From the NCBI GenBank assembly GCA_964019335.1, contig OZ025683.1, positions 1 through 64,000 of the forward strand: a stretch of 64,000 nt of DNA, given 5' to 3'. A program made the translations under genes and the position numbers. Position 1 is the first letter of the stretch. Each line of letters opens with the position of its first letter. The notes under the pieces were generated by a model. That model made no database searches and was not told where the DNA came from. It was given only the letters and a program-made list of their open reading frames with translations. This document shows, in pieces, positions 39,295 through 49,786 of this stretch. The DNA is from Diplonema japonicum (Eukaryota > Euglenozoa > Diplonemea > Diplonemida > Diplonemidae).

Positions 39295-41583
39295 CTAAAC
39301 TGCATCGCTTTCACGCTCCACGTGCCCATGGTCTTCACCGAGGCTGGCCAAGAGGCAGTCGACGGTTGTCTTCAAAGAGGCGGGTGACACGAAGGGAGCT
39401 TGGCAGCGGCCTTGCAGGGAAGGCTTTCTAACAAGTGTAGGTGTGGGGCACGTACGCACCACAGAGGAGTTATTGTACACACACAGTCTGGTGGTACCGT
39501 CCTGAATCTTGACATGAGGGGTCACAACCCATGTAGACGCTGTGGGTTCCCAAAAGGCCCATACATCCACATCCTGCGGGTACGTGTCAGGGCCCTGGGT
39601 GGCATTGGAGACCACCCAGGCTGCCTCTTGTTCCATGTCGCTCCATGCCCCGATGATCCACCTGCGCTGGCTGTTGTAGTAGATCACTCTCCCTGTCCTG
39701 TCCACACTCTCCCACACCGGCCTCTCGTTAATTGTGATACCCGTGAGACTGTAATACCCCGCCGCCTCTGGCTTGTACTGCTTTGTCGACACGTACAGCT
39801 TTTCCAAGACCCCCCTCCCCGTGGGGGCGCCTTCGTCTAGCTCCGTGTTCATCATTTTCAGCCGTAAGCTGCTGTTTTTCTGCTTCAACTCCGAGTTCAC
39901 TGAGTGCAAGATGGTTGTGAAAGAACGGGTTTGCTGTCCGTTGGGGATGTATGCCACGATCGAAGGCTTCTTGACAGCTTCCGTATGTGACGATCCGGCC
40001 ATATAGTGCTCCCCGTGGGGGATGGTGGTCAAGGGCTGCGGTGTCAACGTGTGATTGACGTATGCTGCTAGGAAGTCGGTGAAGGACGTAGTCGGATGAT
40101 AAAGGTACCCCCCAGCATGGTGGCTGTCGTAGGCAATGACCCGTGACGGCAACGAATAGTCCACACCGTGCGAGGTGGCCATGGCACGGCCCCACTCCTC
40201 CTGCATGTTGACAACTGCGAAGACGAGGCTGCGCGACGCATATTCAGTGAAGGCCGCCCACACGGCGTCACGGGTGCCGTCCCAGTAGAGGACAACCCTG
40301 CTCAGCAGGCCATACTCCTCTTGGCACCGCACGATCAACGGGTGCTTGTTCTTCTTCACGAAGCGGACCAAGTTCTTGTATCCCGTGCCAGTGTAGCTGT
40401 GGCGTGTCTTGTCGTACGTGTAGTTTTTAAACAACGTGACATCTGTGCTACTAACACTCTTGTACCACTGGACAGCCTCATCGCTGTTTAGGACACCACA
40501 AGTCACATCAGGCGACGTATCAGCCAGCAGCCTGTAGGACGTGTCCGCGGTGGGTGCACTGAGGAGCACCACAGGGTCGGCTAAGGTTCGTTGGATGTCG
40601 GCGGTTGTGTTGAGTAGCGTGCACGTCTGGGTAGACATCCTCTTCACCCACTCCACGACAGACTGGTCTAGGCTCCCTTTGTATAACACGATCCCACCCC
40701 ATCGCACGAACACAAAAGCAGGTAGTTTCTGGATACCCAAGTTCCTTAGTGAGGGAGTTACCCCCAAAGCAGAAGGTTCTACCTTCACTATCTTAACGGA
40801 AGGGTGCGTCAGCTTCAGCCCACTGGCCCACGTCGACACGATTTCGTTCACCAACATACACGCGTAGCAATCACTGCCCTGGTTGTTGATGTAGAGCAGC
40901 ATATGGTGACCTGTGCGAATGATCTGCTCCAGCATCCTGGGTGGCACAGTGACGGTGTTATCCTTCATAGCAGTGTACACAGGAACGACCTCGGGCAGTC
41001 TGTAAGCGAAATACCTCCAGTAGCACGTATCGGGCTCTTCGGTTGTTGTGAAGCAGAGTTCTAGGCGGCTGGACACCCAACGCATCCACATATTCTCACT
41101 GCACCAACCACCCTCGTAGCTAGAGAACCCAGCAGGGGGTGAGGATGTGCCCAGGAAGCAGGGTTTGCCAGGTGCAGGGGATGCAACAAGTACTTTATTA
41201 GGGATGCTTCTGTCTGTGAATCGTATGACATAAGTGCGTGTTTTTCTGATCCGGAACCTGCCCCTTTCGGATTCCCACTTCCCTACCATCGAAGGCTCCT
41301 CTGCGATGGTCAGCACACTTCTGTAGTTGTCCGTTACAACCGACTTCCACTTCTCTCCATCGGTGCTGTCCACGACGATCCTGTCGCCCAGTTTAATGCC
41401 TGCCTCTGCTGCAGGGCTGAAGTCTTTTGCCATTGTCACCTCGCCTGTCAGCGTGTGCATCCCAAAGCCAAGTTCACTGCCCCATTTCCTAAGCGGCACT
41501 CTCCGTGTCACTCTCTCCTCTACCGAGCGTTCCTCCTGCAGCATCGTGCCCAGCACGGCGGCAACCCATATCGTCCGCAGCAT
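39295..41583 (-). CDS. Secreted PDZ and thioredoxin-like protein
   Basis: 762 aa, single exon; the ATG at 41583 follows a CAG acceptor by 3 nt. Residues 1-20 are a signal peptide (MLRTIWVAAVLGTML). A PDZ-like domain covers about residues 30-95 (SELGFGMHTL, AGIKLGDRIVV). A thioredoxin-like region (about 220-330) carries a CYAC motif (SDCYACMLVNEI) matching the C-x2-C redox site of disulfide isomerases. Further thioredoxin-fold-like segments follow (about 350-560). The C-terminal part has a pattern GYYSLTG-INERPVW-VIYYNSQRRWIIGAW seen in extracellular repeat domains. It may act in the secretory pathway on disulfides. No ER-retention signal at the C-terminus. Confidence 0.78.
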   Translation of the reverse strand: MLRTIWVAAVLGTMLQEERSVEERVTRRVPLRKWGSELGFGMHTLTGEVTMAKDFSPAAEAGIKLGDRIVVDSTDGEKWKSVVTDNYRSVLTIAEEPSMVGKWESERGRFRIRKTRTYVIRFTDRSIPNKVLVASPAPGKPCFLGTSSPPAGFSSYEGGWCSENMWMRWVSSRLELCFTTTEEPDTCYWRYFAYRLPEVVPVYTAMKDNTVTVPPRMLEQIIRTGHHMLLYINNQGSDCYACMLVNEIVSTWASGLKLTHPSVKIVKVEPSALGVTPSLRNLGIQKLPAFVFVRWGGIVLYKGSLDQSVVEWVKRMSTQTCTLLNTTADIQRTLADPVVLLSAPTADTSYRLLADTSPDVTCGVLNSDEAVQWYKSVSSTDVTLFKNYTYDKTRHSYTGTGYKNLVRFVKKNKHPLIVRCQEEYGLLSRVVLYWDGTRDAVWAAFTEYASRSLVFAVVNMQEEWGRAMATSHGVDYSLPSRVIAYDSHHAGGYLYHPTTSFTDFLAAYVNHTLTPQPLTTIPHGEHYMAGSSHTEAVKKPSIVAYIPNGQQTRSFTTILHSVNSELKQKNSSLRLKMMNTELDEGAPTGRGVLEKLYVSTKQYKPEAAGYYSLTGITINERPVWESVDRTGRVIYYNSQRRWIIGAWSDMEQEAAWVVSNATQGPDTYPQDVDVWAFWEPTASTWVVTPHVKIQDGTTRLCVYNNSSVVRTCPTPTLVRKPSLQGRCQAPFVSPASLKTTVDCLLASLGEDHGHVERESDAV

Positions 41584-41691
41584 GTCCTGTGTGAGATGGC
41601 TGTGCAAGCAGAACAGAGAAGAGAATGTTAGCGGTAAGGGGTTACTTTCCTTCTGAGTATTTTTCTTATTCTGTGTAAGTACTTTCTTTCA

Positions 41692-41788
41692 ATGAACCTT
41701 TTGAACACGGTGGGATCAATATTGACCCATTTAAAAGGGAAGAAACAAAAAAAGATACTACCTATTGAGCCGTGTTCAAAGGGTTCAT
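41692..41788. repeat. Long inverted repeat (hairpin) in intergenic region
   Basis: ATGAACCTTTTGAACACGG (41692-41710) pairs with CCGTGTTCAAAGGGTTCAT (41770-41788), 18 of 19 positions plus one G-U, around a 59-nt loop that itself contains a small palindrome (GGGATCAATATTGACCC). It lies between the beta-helix gene and the PDZ/thioredoxin gene. It could be a structured UTR element, a processing signal, or a tiny inverted-repeat transposon. Confidence 0.8.
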
Positions 41789-41814
41789 AACTTTTTCTCC
41801 TTCTCGTCACTTCT

Positions 41815-43827
41815 TTAACCAAATGCCTTCTTGACCTGCTTTCCGCTAAGTCTTGCATGCCCCAGCCAGTTACGCAGTAGCTGCAATTCTTGCCGCAGTT
41901 CGTCGACAGTCAGGAGCTTCCTAACAGCCTGTGTGAAGGTGCATCTCGTGAAAGCCATGCATACCTCTAACTCAGCACGAAGCTCGATTTCAGACATTTC
42001 ACTAATTACATTTTTTCTGCTCTTTTCCTTCTTTTTCTTACTCGAAGCTCTTCTTTGTGTTTCTTTATTTTTCTTATCCTCCTTCTCGACATTCCACCCT
42101 GAAGGCCGCACCACCGTCGAGTTTCTTCGTAGCTCCTTCTGACTGTTCACTTTTTGAACCGAAAGATCCGACAGCCTTCGCGCCTTCGCGTAGCCCTTCG
42201 TTGCCAGCGGCTTCACTTTGGCGGTGTGGCTGTCATTCTGCAGGCTCTCCGTGGGTGTCATGGAAGGGAAGGAAATGTCACTGATGGAGACGGGTGTGAG
42301 AGGTGGCGTGTGCCTTACTTTTTCCTCGTCATGCTGGTGTATCAAATGCACTGCAGCACCACCTGACCCCGCTGGGCAAGTTGCAGGGGAAGGGACAGCA
42401 GCAGGGGCAGGTATTGCAGGCGGAGTGACGGCAACGGGGGATGTGCTTTGCCGCTTTGTGTTTTGGGCACTCATCGCTAGCAGCCTTTCTGCAAATGCAG
42501 AATGCCGCCTCTTCGGGGTGGGCGTGTGCTCTTCATGAAAGCCCTCCGACGTAGTCAGCCCTTGCGAGGGGTCCACGTCTGACGTCTCAGAGTCTTCGTA
42601 GTCGTGTGCAGTGCGCAGCACATCATATGGCAGGACGAAGGGTGCCATGTTCTTAACTACATTGTCGCTCACATGGACATAAGAACCCTTCTTGGACGTG
42701 ATAGTCGCAGCGGGTGCGCTGCATGGTATCAGGTGGAATTCATTCCTTTCGACGACACCGTTGCAGTGCTCGCCAACTACAATGCCAGGTTGCAAGGAGA
42801 TTGTGATGGTGTTCTCCCTGATGCAAGACGCACCGTTCCCCGTCACCGTGATGCACGAACCTTCGTAAGAATGGAAGCTGTTCTGCTGCACCACTGGGTT
42901 GGCACGTTCGATGATGAGGGCGGTCGCAGCACCGTTGTGGAAGGAGTTCCTCATGAGCAGTGTGTCGCACCCTGCACCGATGAACACATCGCACGCTGCG
43001 TTGCCTGTGAACTCGTTCCCCTCGAACACGCCTCTTGACGTCTCTAGGTGCACTCCCTCCGCACCGCCATTCCGTATGACGTTCCTCCACACGCTAGGGT
43101 GCGCCATGCTGTCGACCATGATGCCGGCACACTCGTTCGCTTCTATCACGTTGTCCCGGATCACACCTGTTGCGAGGTCCTGCACAGCAATGCCCGCGCC
43201 CTTCCCTTCTTTGATGAAGTTCCCCTTTATCCACGGGTTGGACAGCCCGCTGTATGCTATGGCCGCGTCACTGTTGTGAAGTATTGTGTTGCCCTCGATG
43301 ATGGCTTTCGCATCTTTGAGGACGATGCCTGGCCCTTTGCACTTTTGCACCGTGCAGCCGCTTATGATGGGGTGCGTCTGTGGGTACTCGTTGTTCTTGG
43401 TAACTGAGATGCCCCCGCCTGTGCCTGTGAGGCAACACGACACGATCTCAGGCGCGCACCTGGACACCAGTATTGCAACACCGAAGTCGTTCTTCACAGT
43501 GATGCCTTCGAACTTGCAGAGGTTGCACAACGTGAAGGTTACGGCGGCGGGCAGCCTCCGCGTGTGGTTCACATGTATGGTAGGTGTTTCGTCTTCAGCC
43601 GCGTGGATCCAGAGGTTTCTGGTACGAACTTTCAAAGGCTCCGTGTAGAGCCCCCCGTGCACCACCACTTCATCGCCGGGCGACGCAGCATCTACGACAG
43701 TCTGTAGGGACTGCCCCTCACGCACATGATGCAGCTCAGGTTCGTTGAACTGCGACCCACGCTTTGTGGTCACAACAGGCCGCTTGCATGACCTGTGGAG
43801 ATTAGGTGCCCTCTCAGCTCCAGCCAT
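41815..43827 (-). CDS. Right-handed beta-helix repeat protein
   Basis: 670 aa; ATG at 43827, 11 nt after a CAG acceptor. Residues about 40-400 are parallel beta-helix repeats with recurring I-x-x-N-x-I turns (EGNTILHN, KGNFIKEG, RDNVIEAN, WRNVIRNG), the pattern of pectate-lyase-like and FBXO11/CASH domains. No signal peptide and no F-box are seen, so a cytoplasmic carbohydrate- or protein-binding role is possible. Residues about 430-590 are Pro/Ser/Thr-rich and disordered. A basic Lys/Arg segment (about 590-625) and a Leu-rich helical end (EIELRAELEVCM to LRQELQLLRNWLG) complete the protein. Function unknown. Confidence 0.82.
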   Translation of the reverse strand: MAGAERAPNLHRSCKRPVVTTKRGSQFNEPELHHVREGQSLQTVVDAASPGDEVVVHGGLYTEPLKVRTRNLWIHAAEDETPTIHVNHTRRLPAAVTFTLCNLCKFEGITVKNDFGVAILVSRCAPEIVSCCLTGTGGGISVTKNNEYPQTHPIISGCTVQKCKGPGIVLKDAKAIIEGNTILHNSDAAIAYSGLSNPWIKGNFIKEGKGAGIAVQDLATGVIRDNVIEANECAGIMVDSMAHPSVWRNVIRNGGAEGVHLETSRGVFEGNEFTGNAACDVFIGAGCDTLLMRNSFHNGAATALIIERANPVVQQNSFHSYEGSCITVTGNGASCIRENTITISLQPGIVVGEHCNGVVERNEFHLIPCSAPAATITSKKGSYVHVSDNVVKNMAPFVLPYDVLRTAHDYEDSETSDVDPSQGLTTSEGFHEEHTPTPKRRHSAFAERLLAMSAQNTKRQSTSPVAVTPPAIPAPAAVPSPATCPAGSGGAAVHLIHQHDEEKVRHTPPLTPVSISDISFPSMTPTESLQNDSHTAKVKPLATKGYAKARRLSDLSVQKVNSQKELRRNSTVVRPSGWNVEKEDKKNKETQRRASSKKKKEKSRKNVISEMSEIELRAELEVCMAFTRCTFTQAVRKLLTVDELRQELQLLRNWLGHARLSGKQVKKAFG

Positions 43828-44731
43828 CCATGTTACGCCTGTTATGGTGTGCGTGCGTGAGGGGGCATCACAACTCGTAAAACAAAGAAAACAAATAGAC
43901 GAACAATGAAAGGAAATATAATGGGGGATTTCAGGGAATGGGAGAGAGCAACAGGGACTAGATAAACTAGGTAAAAAAGAAAAGAAAAATCCATGCACAC
44001 AAAGTGCAGCATGGACATGGCGTTGAGCACAGGCGCTGGGCGCAAGTCTCGTGACGGTCTACTTTAATGCGGATCGAGAGCGGCTGTACGGGACAGCGGC
44101 TCGGCAATGGAGAGTCCAGAGGATACTCCGTGAGCGGCTACGCAACTGGGGGAAAAAAAAATTGAAAGATCCGACTTTGAAAAAGAAAGGGAGAAGGTAA
44201 ATAAAAAAAAGGGACGGTGTGAACACATGTTCATCCCTTGCTTCCCACCGGTACGAATATAGATCGGCACTCTCGAGAAGCACGAGTTGAAACATACATT
44301 CAAGATACTAGAATTGAAAGATCCAGATAATTAGACTTTGTTTGCCGCATCTACAGTAAAATTTAAGGTGCAAACTAAGCTATTTCTGGACCTAGGAAGG
44401 AAAAGGTAAAAAAAAAGGGGGGGGATATCGAAAAGAAAAAAAATATAAAAAAAGTGATAAGGGGAGGAAATAAAAAGGAAAAGAAATTCTGAACCCCAGC
44501 ATACTGTCTACAGCACTTTCTTTGGGGGGGGGGGAAGGGTGCTCGCATGCTTATGTTTAGTGTGAGAACACTAACGTCCTACACCACCGCACTGGTTCTT
44601 GATATATTTTTTTTTTCTTGTTTACTTTTTAATTCCCACTCTTTTTAAAATAGCTTTTTTATAGGGAGGAACAGCCACGGCCTAGCGGTCGCATGGCTTA
44701 CTTTGTTTCTTTTTCTTTTTTTTTTTTTTTC
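43828..44731. other. Intergenic region, no gene seen
   Basis: About 0.9 kb with mixed sequence and G/A/T runs. No ORF with convincing composition in either strand. Confidence 0.5.
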
Positions 44732-47700
44732 CTACAACGAGGGGATCCTGCTTCCGTATACGCTTTTGAGCTCGCTGCGCAATTTTGCCTCGATCTTGTT
44801 CTTAACAGAGCTGAAGGAGGGGCTCACATTGAAGCCGAAGTTGATGTTTTTCTTCACGATTTTAAGGCTGGAGCTAAACCCAACCGAAGCAGAGGAGCTG
44901 GAGATCCCAGCAGTGAAGGAAAGGGAGTTGATCTTCAGGACGTTGTTGAGGGCACCGCCCACTGCGCTGGCAATCTCGCTGAAGGTGTCCGTCACAGCCG
45001 ATGCTTTGTCCATCGCCTTCTGTGTCGTGCTGAGTGTAGTCTTCGCCCCATCCACCGTCTTCTGCGCACCCTCAATAGCCTTTTTAGTCGACGCGATAAC
45101 CCCCTTCAGAGCAAGGTCGGCGGCTTCCTTTGCAGCCTTGATGGTCCCGTACGCCGTCCAGCATGTCGCAACAGAACCGCATGTCCATGGCTTCTTCTTG
45201 CACTTCTTCTCCTTCTTCTTGCAGCTGCTGTGCTTGCTGTCCAGCTGGTTCTTCAAGCCGTCCACCTTGTCCTGTGCGCTCTTCAGGTCCTTCGTCGCAT
45301 CCTCCTTTGCAGTCTTCAGATCCGCGTTCGCGGCGTCCAAATCCTTCTTTGCAGCGTCAAGGTCCTTCTTTGCATCAGCAGCAGCAGAGTCGGCAGCGTT
45401 GCTGAGAGTGTCAAGGAACGCAGAGGCCTGCGCGATCACAGCAGAGATGAAGTTGCCTTCCATAGTGGCGGTGATCTGGTTGTGGAAGTTACCCTTCCCG
45501 GGGACCCCAGTGACCACGATATCCACCTCTACATTGAAGCCGCTGCCCATCCCGTACATGAAGTTCCCGTAGATGCCATTGTCGGAAATGGACAGGTAGA
45601 TCACGACGTACTTTCCAAGGATCTGCGCCCTCCCGTCCACGGAGAGGCTCTGCTTGCTAGTTGTGAGCTGCAAGTCGAAGGACGGGCCTGACTTGCCATC
45701 AGCTGAGGTGATCTGGATAGGACCCCAGTTGATTTTGTCAACGATAAGGACTGCCTGGATACCTGTGGCCCTCACCCTGAACTCTGCCTTCGACACCTTA
45801 ATGGCGTTCCACAGGTTGAGGTCCACGATCTCGAGGTTGGTGCCCGCAGGAATGGTGGAGGAGACCCCCGCCACCGTGATCACAACAGCGCTGACTGGGT
45901 CGGGGTTGAAGCTCCCATCGAACTTCTTGATGGACGCAGTAGTAAGGGTGTTCCCGACGCTGCCCAGGCACGAGTCGCACCCCGCGATAGTGGTCACAAT
46001 CCTGTTCAGGTCGAAGTCTTCCACAGTAGCCCTGAAAGCTGTTTTCGTGAAGTCAGCAACATCCACGCTGATGGTGATCTGACCCGAAGTGCCGCCAACT
46101 TCCATGCCACCGATGAGCGAGAAACTAGTAGGGAGCAGAGCTGGGGAGACGGTCATCCCGATGGCGAGGGGGAACAGCACTGTGACTCCTGGAACACCGA
46201 AGGGGTGCACCCAGGGCGTCGCGCTGTTGAGAGACAGTTCCATAATCAGCCCACCAGCCGACAGGCCGATGAAGCCGGTCGCAGTGAAGGTTTGCGCCTT
46301 GTTGCCGCTCCCCAGAGTGAAGTCCATCTCGACGTTGAACCCCATCTCGGGAGACCCGGAAGCCTTGATTGCGAAGGCGAGAGCAATAGTGCGCAGGGTC
46401 ACCTTGTTCCCAAGGGGGATGTCCCCTGCCAGCTGCACGAAGATGTTGAGCTCAGAGGTAGAGACGATGTCAGCAACGAGCAGGAGGCCGCCTGACACAC
46501 CCGCGGTCTTGATTTGGTTTTTCAAGCTACCAGGAGCCACCGCAAGGACGTCCGAGATAGTGCCACCATTGATGGGGAGCGACGCGGCGAGGGAGAGGCC
46601 TTTCCTCAACGTAACATCCCCAACAACCATTTTGTCCTTGGCAACAGAGAAGCGGATATACTCGGGACCCATCGAGCTGAGCACCTTCTTGACAGGGGCA
46701 GGAAGCCCGCTTGCACCCGCGAAATTCCCAGCAGTGAAGGCGAACCCGTAGAGCCAAGTGCTCTGCTTTGAGGCGGCGACAATGATGGAGAAGTCGATCC
46801 CAAACACATTCCCGGCAGCCGTAAGCGAAATGCTCTTCTTGGTGAACGAAACCTCGAGTGCCACGTTGCTGAGGGGCAGGTTCTTCATGGAGTCAAGCAT
46901 GCCTCCAGAGTTCCCGAGGGACGGGGAGAACTGGCTCGAGCCAGAGAATTCGGAGGAGAAGCTGTCCGCGGACGCGCTCTTGCCGCTCAAGACGCCACCC
47001 CTCAGGACAACATCGACTGGACCAGCGCCGACGACGAAGTCAAGCCCCAAGGTAAAGCTCGACAAGTAAGTCCCGCTGACGGACACGGTTTTGCTGCCGT
47101 CCTCAGCCTGCACAAGACCCACAGTGACGGTAGGCAGGTTGATGACTTTTGAGTGAAAGGGGATTGAGAGCCCGCTGAAAGTACCAGTGATGGACCAGGC
47201 GTTGGTCGGTGCGCCGCACGACTTCGAGAAAGCAACCTGCGTCTCCATGGCAGGGATGTTCTTTAGGTTCCTCAGGATGAGGGTACCAGTACCTGTGCAG
47301 TCAGTGCCCACCGCAACGCTGGCCTTCACGTTCGTGTCCTCGTAGGTGATAGTGGCCGTCACAGATGAAGCGCTCGAGGAGCTGTCAAAGTCGAGGGAGA
47401 AGTCGAGCCCCACAGAGGTCTTCGCGGTCACAGTCCCTGTCCAAGAACGTCCGGCAAGGTTTGCTGAGGCGTCACCGCCATTGTTGCTGGAGGTCAACTC
47501 GATGGTCACCCCAGTCAAGGAGGTGGCGCTGGGGCCGTTCCAGCTATCAACAGCGCCGCTGATGGTCATCACGCCGGAGCAGCTCTGGTAGGTCATGGCA
47601 CCCGTGAAGACAAGGTCGCTGGCACCGTTTAGCCTCAGTCTGGCCTCCCTGATGGTACCGGTGACAGGTGCACACCCCGAGTTGTAGGTGAAGGCCACGG

Positions 47701-49786
47701 TAGAGCTGAAGATGAGGTTGTCAGTACTGAAGGAGGTCACGACATCAACGGACTTGAAGGCACCATCGGCAAAGACGACTGTGGCGGAGGAGCTTGCACC
47801 GAACAGGTTAGCAGTGGCTTGCAAGTTGCCACCCCACGCAAGGGTGCGAGGGGACACATTGTTAACATTGGCGTTGAGCACAAAACTAACGGACGACAGC
47901 TTCAAGCCGTCCAAGGTTAGGTCACCGTCGTAGGTGCCTTCGAAGCGGAGTCTGTTGGCGTTCAAAGCGGTCGCACAGTCGTTGAACAGCATCGCCGCAT
48001 CGAACACCTGCCCGCTGCCGAGCGTGAGAGCACCTGAACCTGTGATCGGGGCACAGTTCTGTTCCCTGTCGGGGCTGATTTCAATCGAACCGACAAAGGT
48101 AGCCCCGTTCCCGTTCACAGTCAAGTCACCCACAAGCGAAGTCAGCGCGTTGTTCTCGAGTGTCGTGGTGACGCTGATCTCTGTTCCGTCCACAGAAGCC
48201 GTACCGCTAATGGTGCCCGACCAGGTGACAGGTCCGCCAGCGACAGTGCCTACCAGGTCGATGTTCACGTTGGTGAGGTCCACTCCGAACAAAGTCCACG
48301 TGTCATCAAGCTGTCCTTTGATAGACCACAGCGGGAGGTCAGCGTTGCCGACATTGTAGTTGAAGACGTGCGACACGGTGGCCGTGAACTGAGGGATCGC
48401 GGCATTGCTGGCGGCAGCTGTGATCGTCGCACTGCCTGTTGCTACACCATCAGCAACGGCAAGGTTCACAGTTCCGGAGATGATGTCCTGCTCGATGGTA
48501 CCACTCACAGTGAAAGCAGTAACACCCGTAGTGCTGTCGAGGGTGACACTCGCACTAACAGTGTTCGATCCGATGCTGACAGTGCCTGAGGCATCACCTG
48601 CCCAGACGGTGGCAGCAGCGGACTCAGATGACGTCATGTGCACGTTCAGGTTGGACACGGACACCTGAGCAATACTTGCGCTGGGAACGCTGGCAGTCAC
48701 ATCCCACAGTGGCGTCGTGGTGCCGGACACACAACCCAGCTGGGCAATAGTGCAGGCAGCGGTGAAGTCAGCACTGGGAACATTGAGCGTTGCAGATCCC
48801 TTGTTCGCAGTACTGCAGCTGTCCACAAATTCCACAGACCCCTGCATGGAGAAACCCCCGTAGGTAGCATCAAAGGATGTGGTCATTGAAAGCAGCGTCT
48901 CCTCGTCAAAGGTGCCCTCGACAGTCGCCTCGCTCCCGAACATCTCGGCGGTGGCAGCGAAAGACCCCTCCCACTTCACACCGTCTTCGTCGTCCGTGGC
49001 ATCAAGGGTCGCAGAAACTTCCACCTCCAGCGAGGGCAGGCTCATGCCGCGCAGGTTGTACTCGGTGGTGAGGGAGGCACCCAGAACAAGGATTGGGGTA
49101 GATGACGAGGAGGCCATGAAAGCGCAGGGGTCGAAGGACACGCCAGACACATCAAGTTCCGCATCGATTCCCGGGATGGAAAGTGCGGGCAGGCCCGACA
49201 GAGGGCTCAGCGGGCACGAGTCTGACACAAGGCTGCCGTCAAAGAAGGGGGTAGTGGCAAAGTCAAGGGTCACTCTTGAGGGGAGGGACAACTCGGTCTC
49301 AGTATCAGGGATGTCAACGTGAATGAGCGTCTGCACGGATGTTTCGCTCTGGATGACTTCGTAGTTTGCTGTCAGGTTGCCTGTGGAGGCGATGGGGCCC
49401 TGCAGCAGGGTACCAGTCCAAGTGAGGCTGCTGCCGTCTGCGATGCGCATGGTGAGAATGGTGGTAGCAGTCAACTGCACCAGGTTGGTGTTCGACAGGT
49501 CGGACAACCCCGAGAAGGCGACAACAGCGACTTTCTCCTCACACGAGATTGTGGACAACGTGCTGCTGAGGGTAGCAATGGTCGTGCCAGAGTACTTAGC
49601 CGTCCCGTCGATGCTGTACGTGGCATCGTCGGTGGCAAAAGCATCCTGTGTGTTGCAGCTGTTTACAACAGTCTCGAGATCCGAGTCAACACCGATGCAA
49701 AGCTCGATGTTCCCATTTGTTCCGCACACGTCCAGCCCTGCAGCTGCCATGCTGCATAGGAGCAGCATCGTCATTCTTGAGTACAT
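44732..49786 (-). CDS. Giant secreted beta-repeat protein with C-terminal coiled coil
   Basis: 1684 aa, single exon, ATG at 49786. A signal peptide is clear (MYSRMTMLLLCSMAAAGLD). Most of the protein (about 20-1480) is Ser/Thr/Val/Gly-rich and built of alternating-strand segments, many of the form W-x-G-T/S-L/I-x-G-T-A plus V-T-T-T/S (for example WSGTISGTASVDG, WTGTVTAKTS). These recur about every 100-150 residues and suggest a stacked beta architecture like cell-surface adhesins. Paired Cys occur (SCEEKV, DSCSTANKG). Residues about 1490-1620 are Ala/Asp/Lys helical, with a Cys/Lys-rich insert (KKKEKKCKKKPWTCG). No transmembrane anchor at the end. Probably secreted or surface-associated; no family recognised. 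Confidence 0.8.
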   Translation of the reverse strand: MYSRMTMLLLCSMAAAGLDVCGTNGNIELCIGVDSDLETVVNSCNTQDAFATDDATYSIDGTAKYSGTTIATLSSTLSTISCEEKVAVVAFSGLSDLSNTNLVQLTATTILTMRIADGSSLTWTGTLLQGPIASTGNLTANYEVIQSETSVQTLIHVDIPDTETELSLPSRVTLDFATTPFFDGSLVSDSCPLSPLSGLPALSIPGIDAELDVSGVSFDPCAFMASSSSTPILVLGASLTTEYNLRGMSLPSLEVEVSATLDATDDEDGVKWEGSFAATAEMFGSEATVEGTFDEETLLSMTTSFDATYGGFSMQGSVEFVDSCSTANKGSATLNVPSADFTAACTIAQLGCVSGTTTPLWDVTASVPSASIAQVSVSNLNVHMTSSESAAATVWAGDASGTVSIGSNTVSASVTLDSTTGVTAFTVSGTIEQDIISGTVNLAVADGVATGSATITAAASNAAIPQFTATVSHVFNYNVGNADLPLWSIKGQLDDTWTLFGVDLTNVNIDLVGTVAGGPVTWSGTISGTASVDGTEISVTTTLENNALTSLVGDLTVNGNGATFVGSIEISPDREQNCAPITGSGALTLGSGQVFDAAMLFNDCATALNANRLRFEGTYDGDLTLDGLKLSSVSFVLNANVNNVSPRTLAWGGNLQATANLFGASSSATVVFADGAFKSVDVVTSFSTDNLIFSSTVAFTYNSGCAPVTGTIREARLRLNGASDLVFTGAMTYQSCSGVMTISGAVDSWNGPSATSLTGVTIELTSSNNGGDASANLAGRSWTGTVTAKTSVGLDFSLDFDSSSSASSVTATITYEDTNVKASVAVGTDCTGTGTLILRNLKNIPAMETQVAFSKSCGAPTNAWSITGTFSGLSIPFHSKVINLPTVTVGLVQAEDGSKTVSVSGTYLSSFTLGLDFVVGAGPVDVVLRGGVLSGKSASADSFSSEFSGSSQFSPSLGNSGGMLDSMKNLPLSNVALEVSFTKKSISLTAAGNVFGIDFSIIVAASKQSTWLYGFAFTAGNFAGASGLPAPVKKVLSSMGPEYIRFSVAKDKMVVGDVTLRKGLSLAASLPINGGTISDVLAVAPGSLKNQIKTAGVSGGLLLVADIVSTSELNIFVQLAGDIPLGNKVTLRTIALAFAIKASGSPEMGFNVEMDFTLGSGNKAQTFTATGFIGLSAGGLIMELSLNSATPWVHPFGVPGVTVLFPLAIGMTVSPALLPTSFSLIGGMEVGGTSGQITISVDVADFTKTAFRATVEDFDLNRIVTTIAGCDSCLGSVGNTLTTASIKKFDGSFNPDPVSAVVITVAGVSSTIPAGTNLEIVDLNLWNAIKVSKAEFRVRATGIQAVLIVDKINWGPIQITSADGKSGPSFDLQLTTSKQSLSVDGRAQILGKYVVIYLSISDNGIYGNFMYGMGSGFNVEVDIVVTGVPGKGNFHNQITATMEGNFISAVIAQASAFLDTLSNAADSAAADAKKDLDAAKKDLDAANADLKTAKEDATKDLKSAQDKVDGLKNQLDSKHSSCKKKEKKCKKKPWTCGSVATCWTAYGTIKAAKEAADLALKGVIASTKKAIEGAQKTVDGAKTTLSTTQKAMDKASAVTDTFSEIASAVGGALNNVLKINSLSFTAGISSSSASVGFSSSLKIVKKNINFGFNVSPSFSSVKNKIEAKLRSELKSVYGSRIPSL

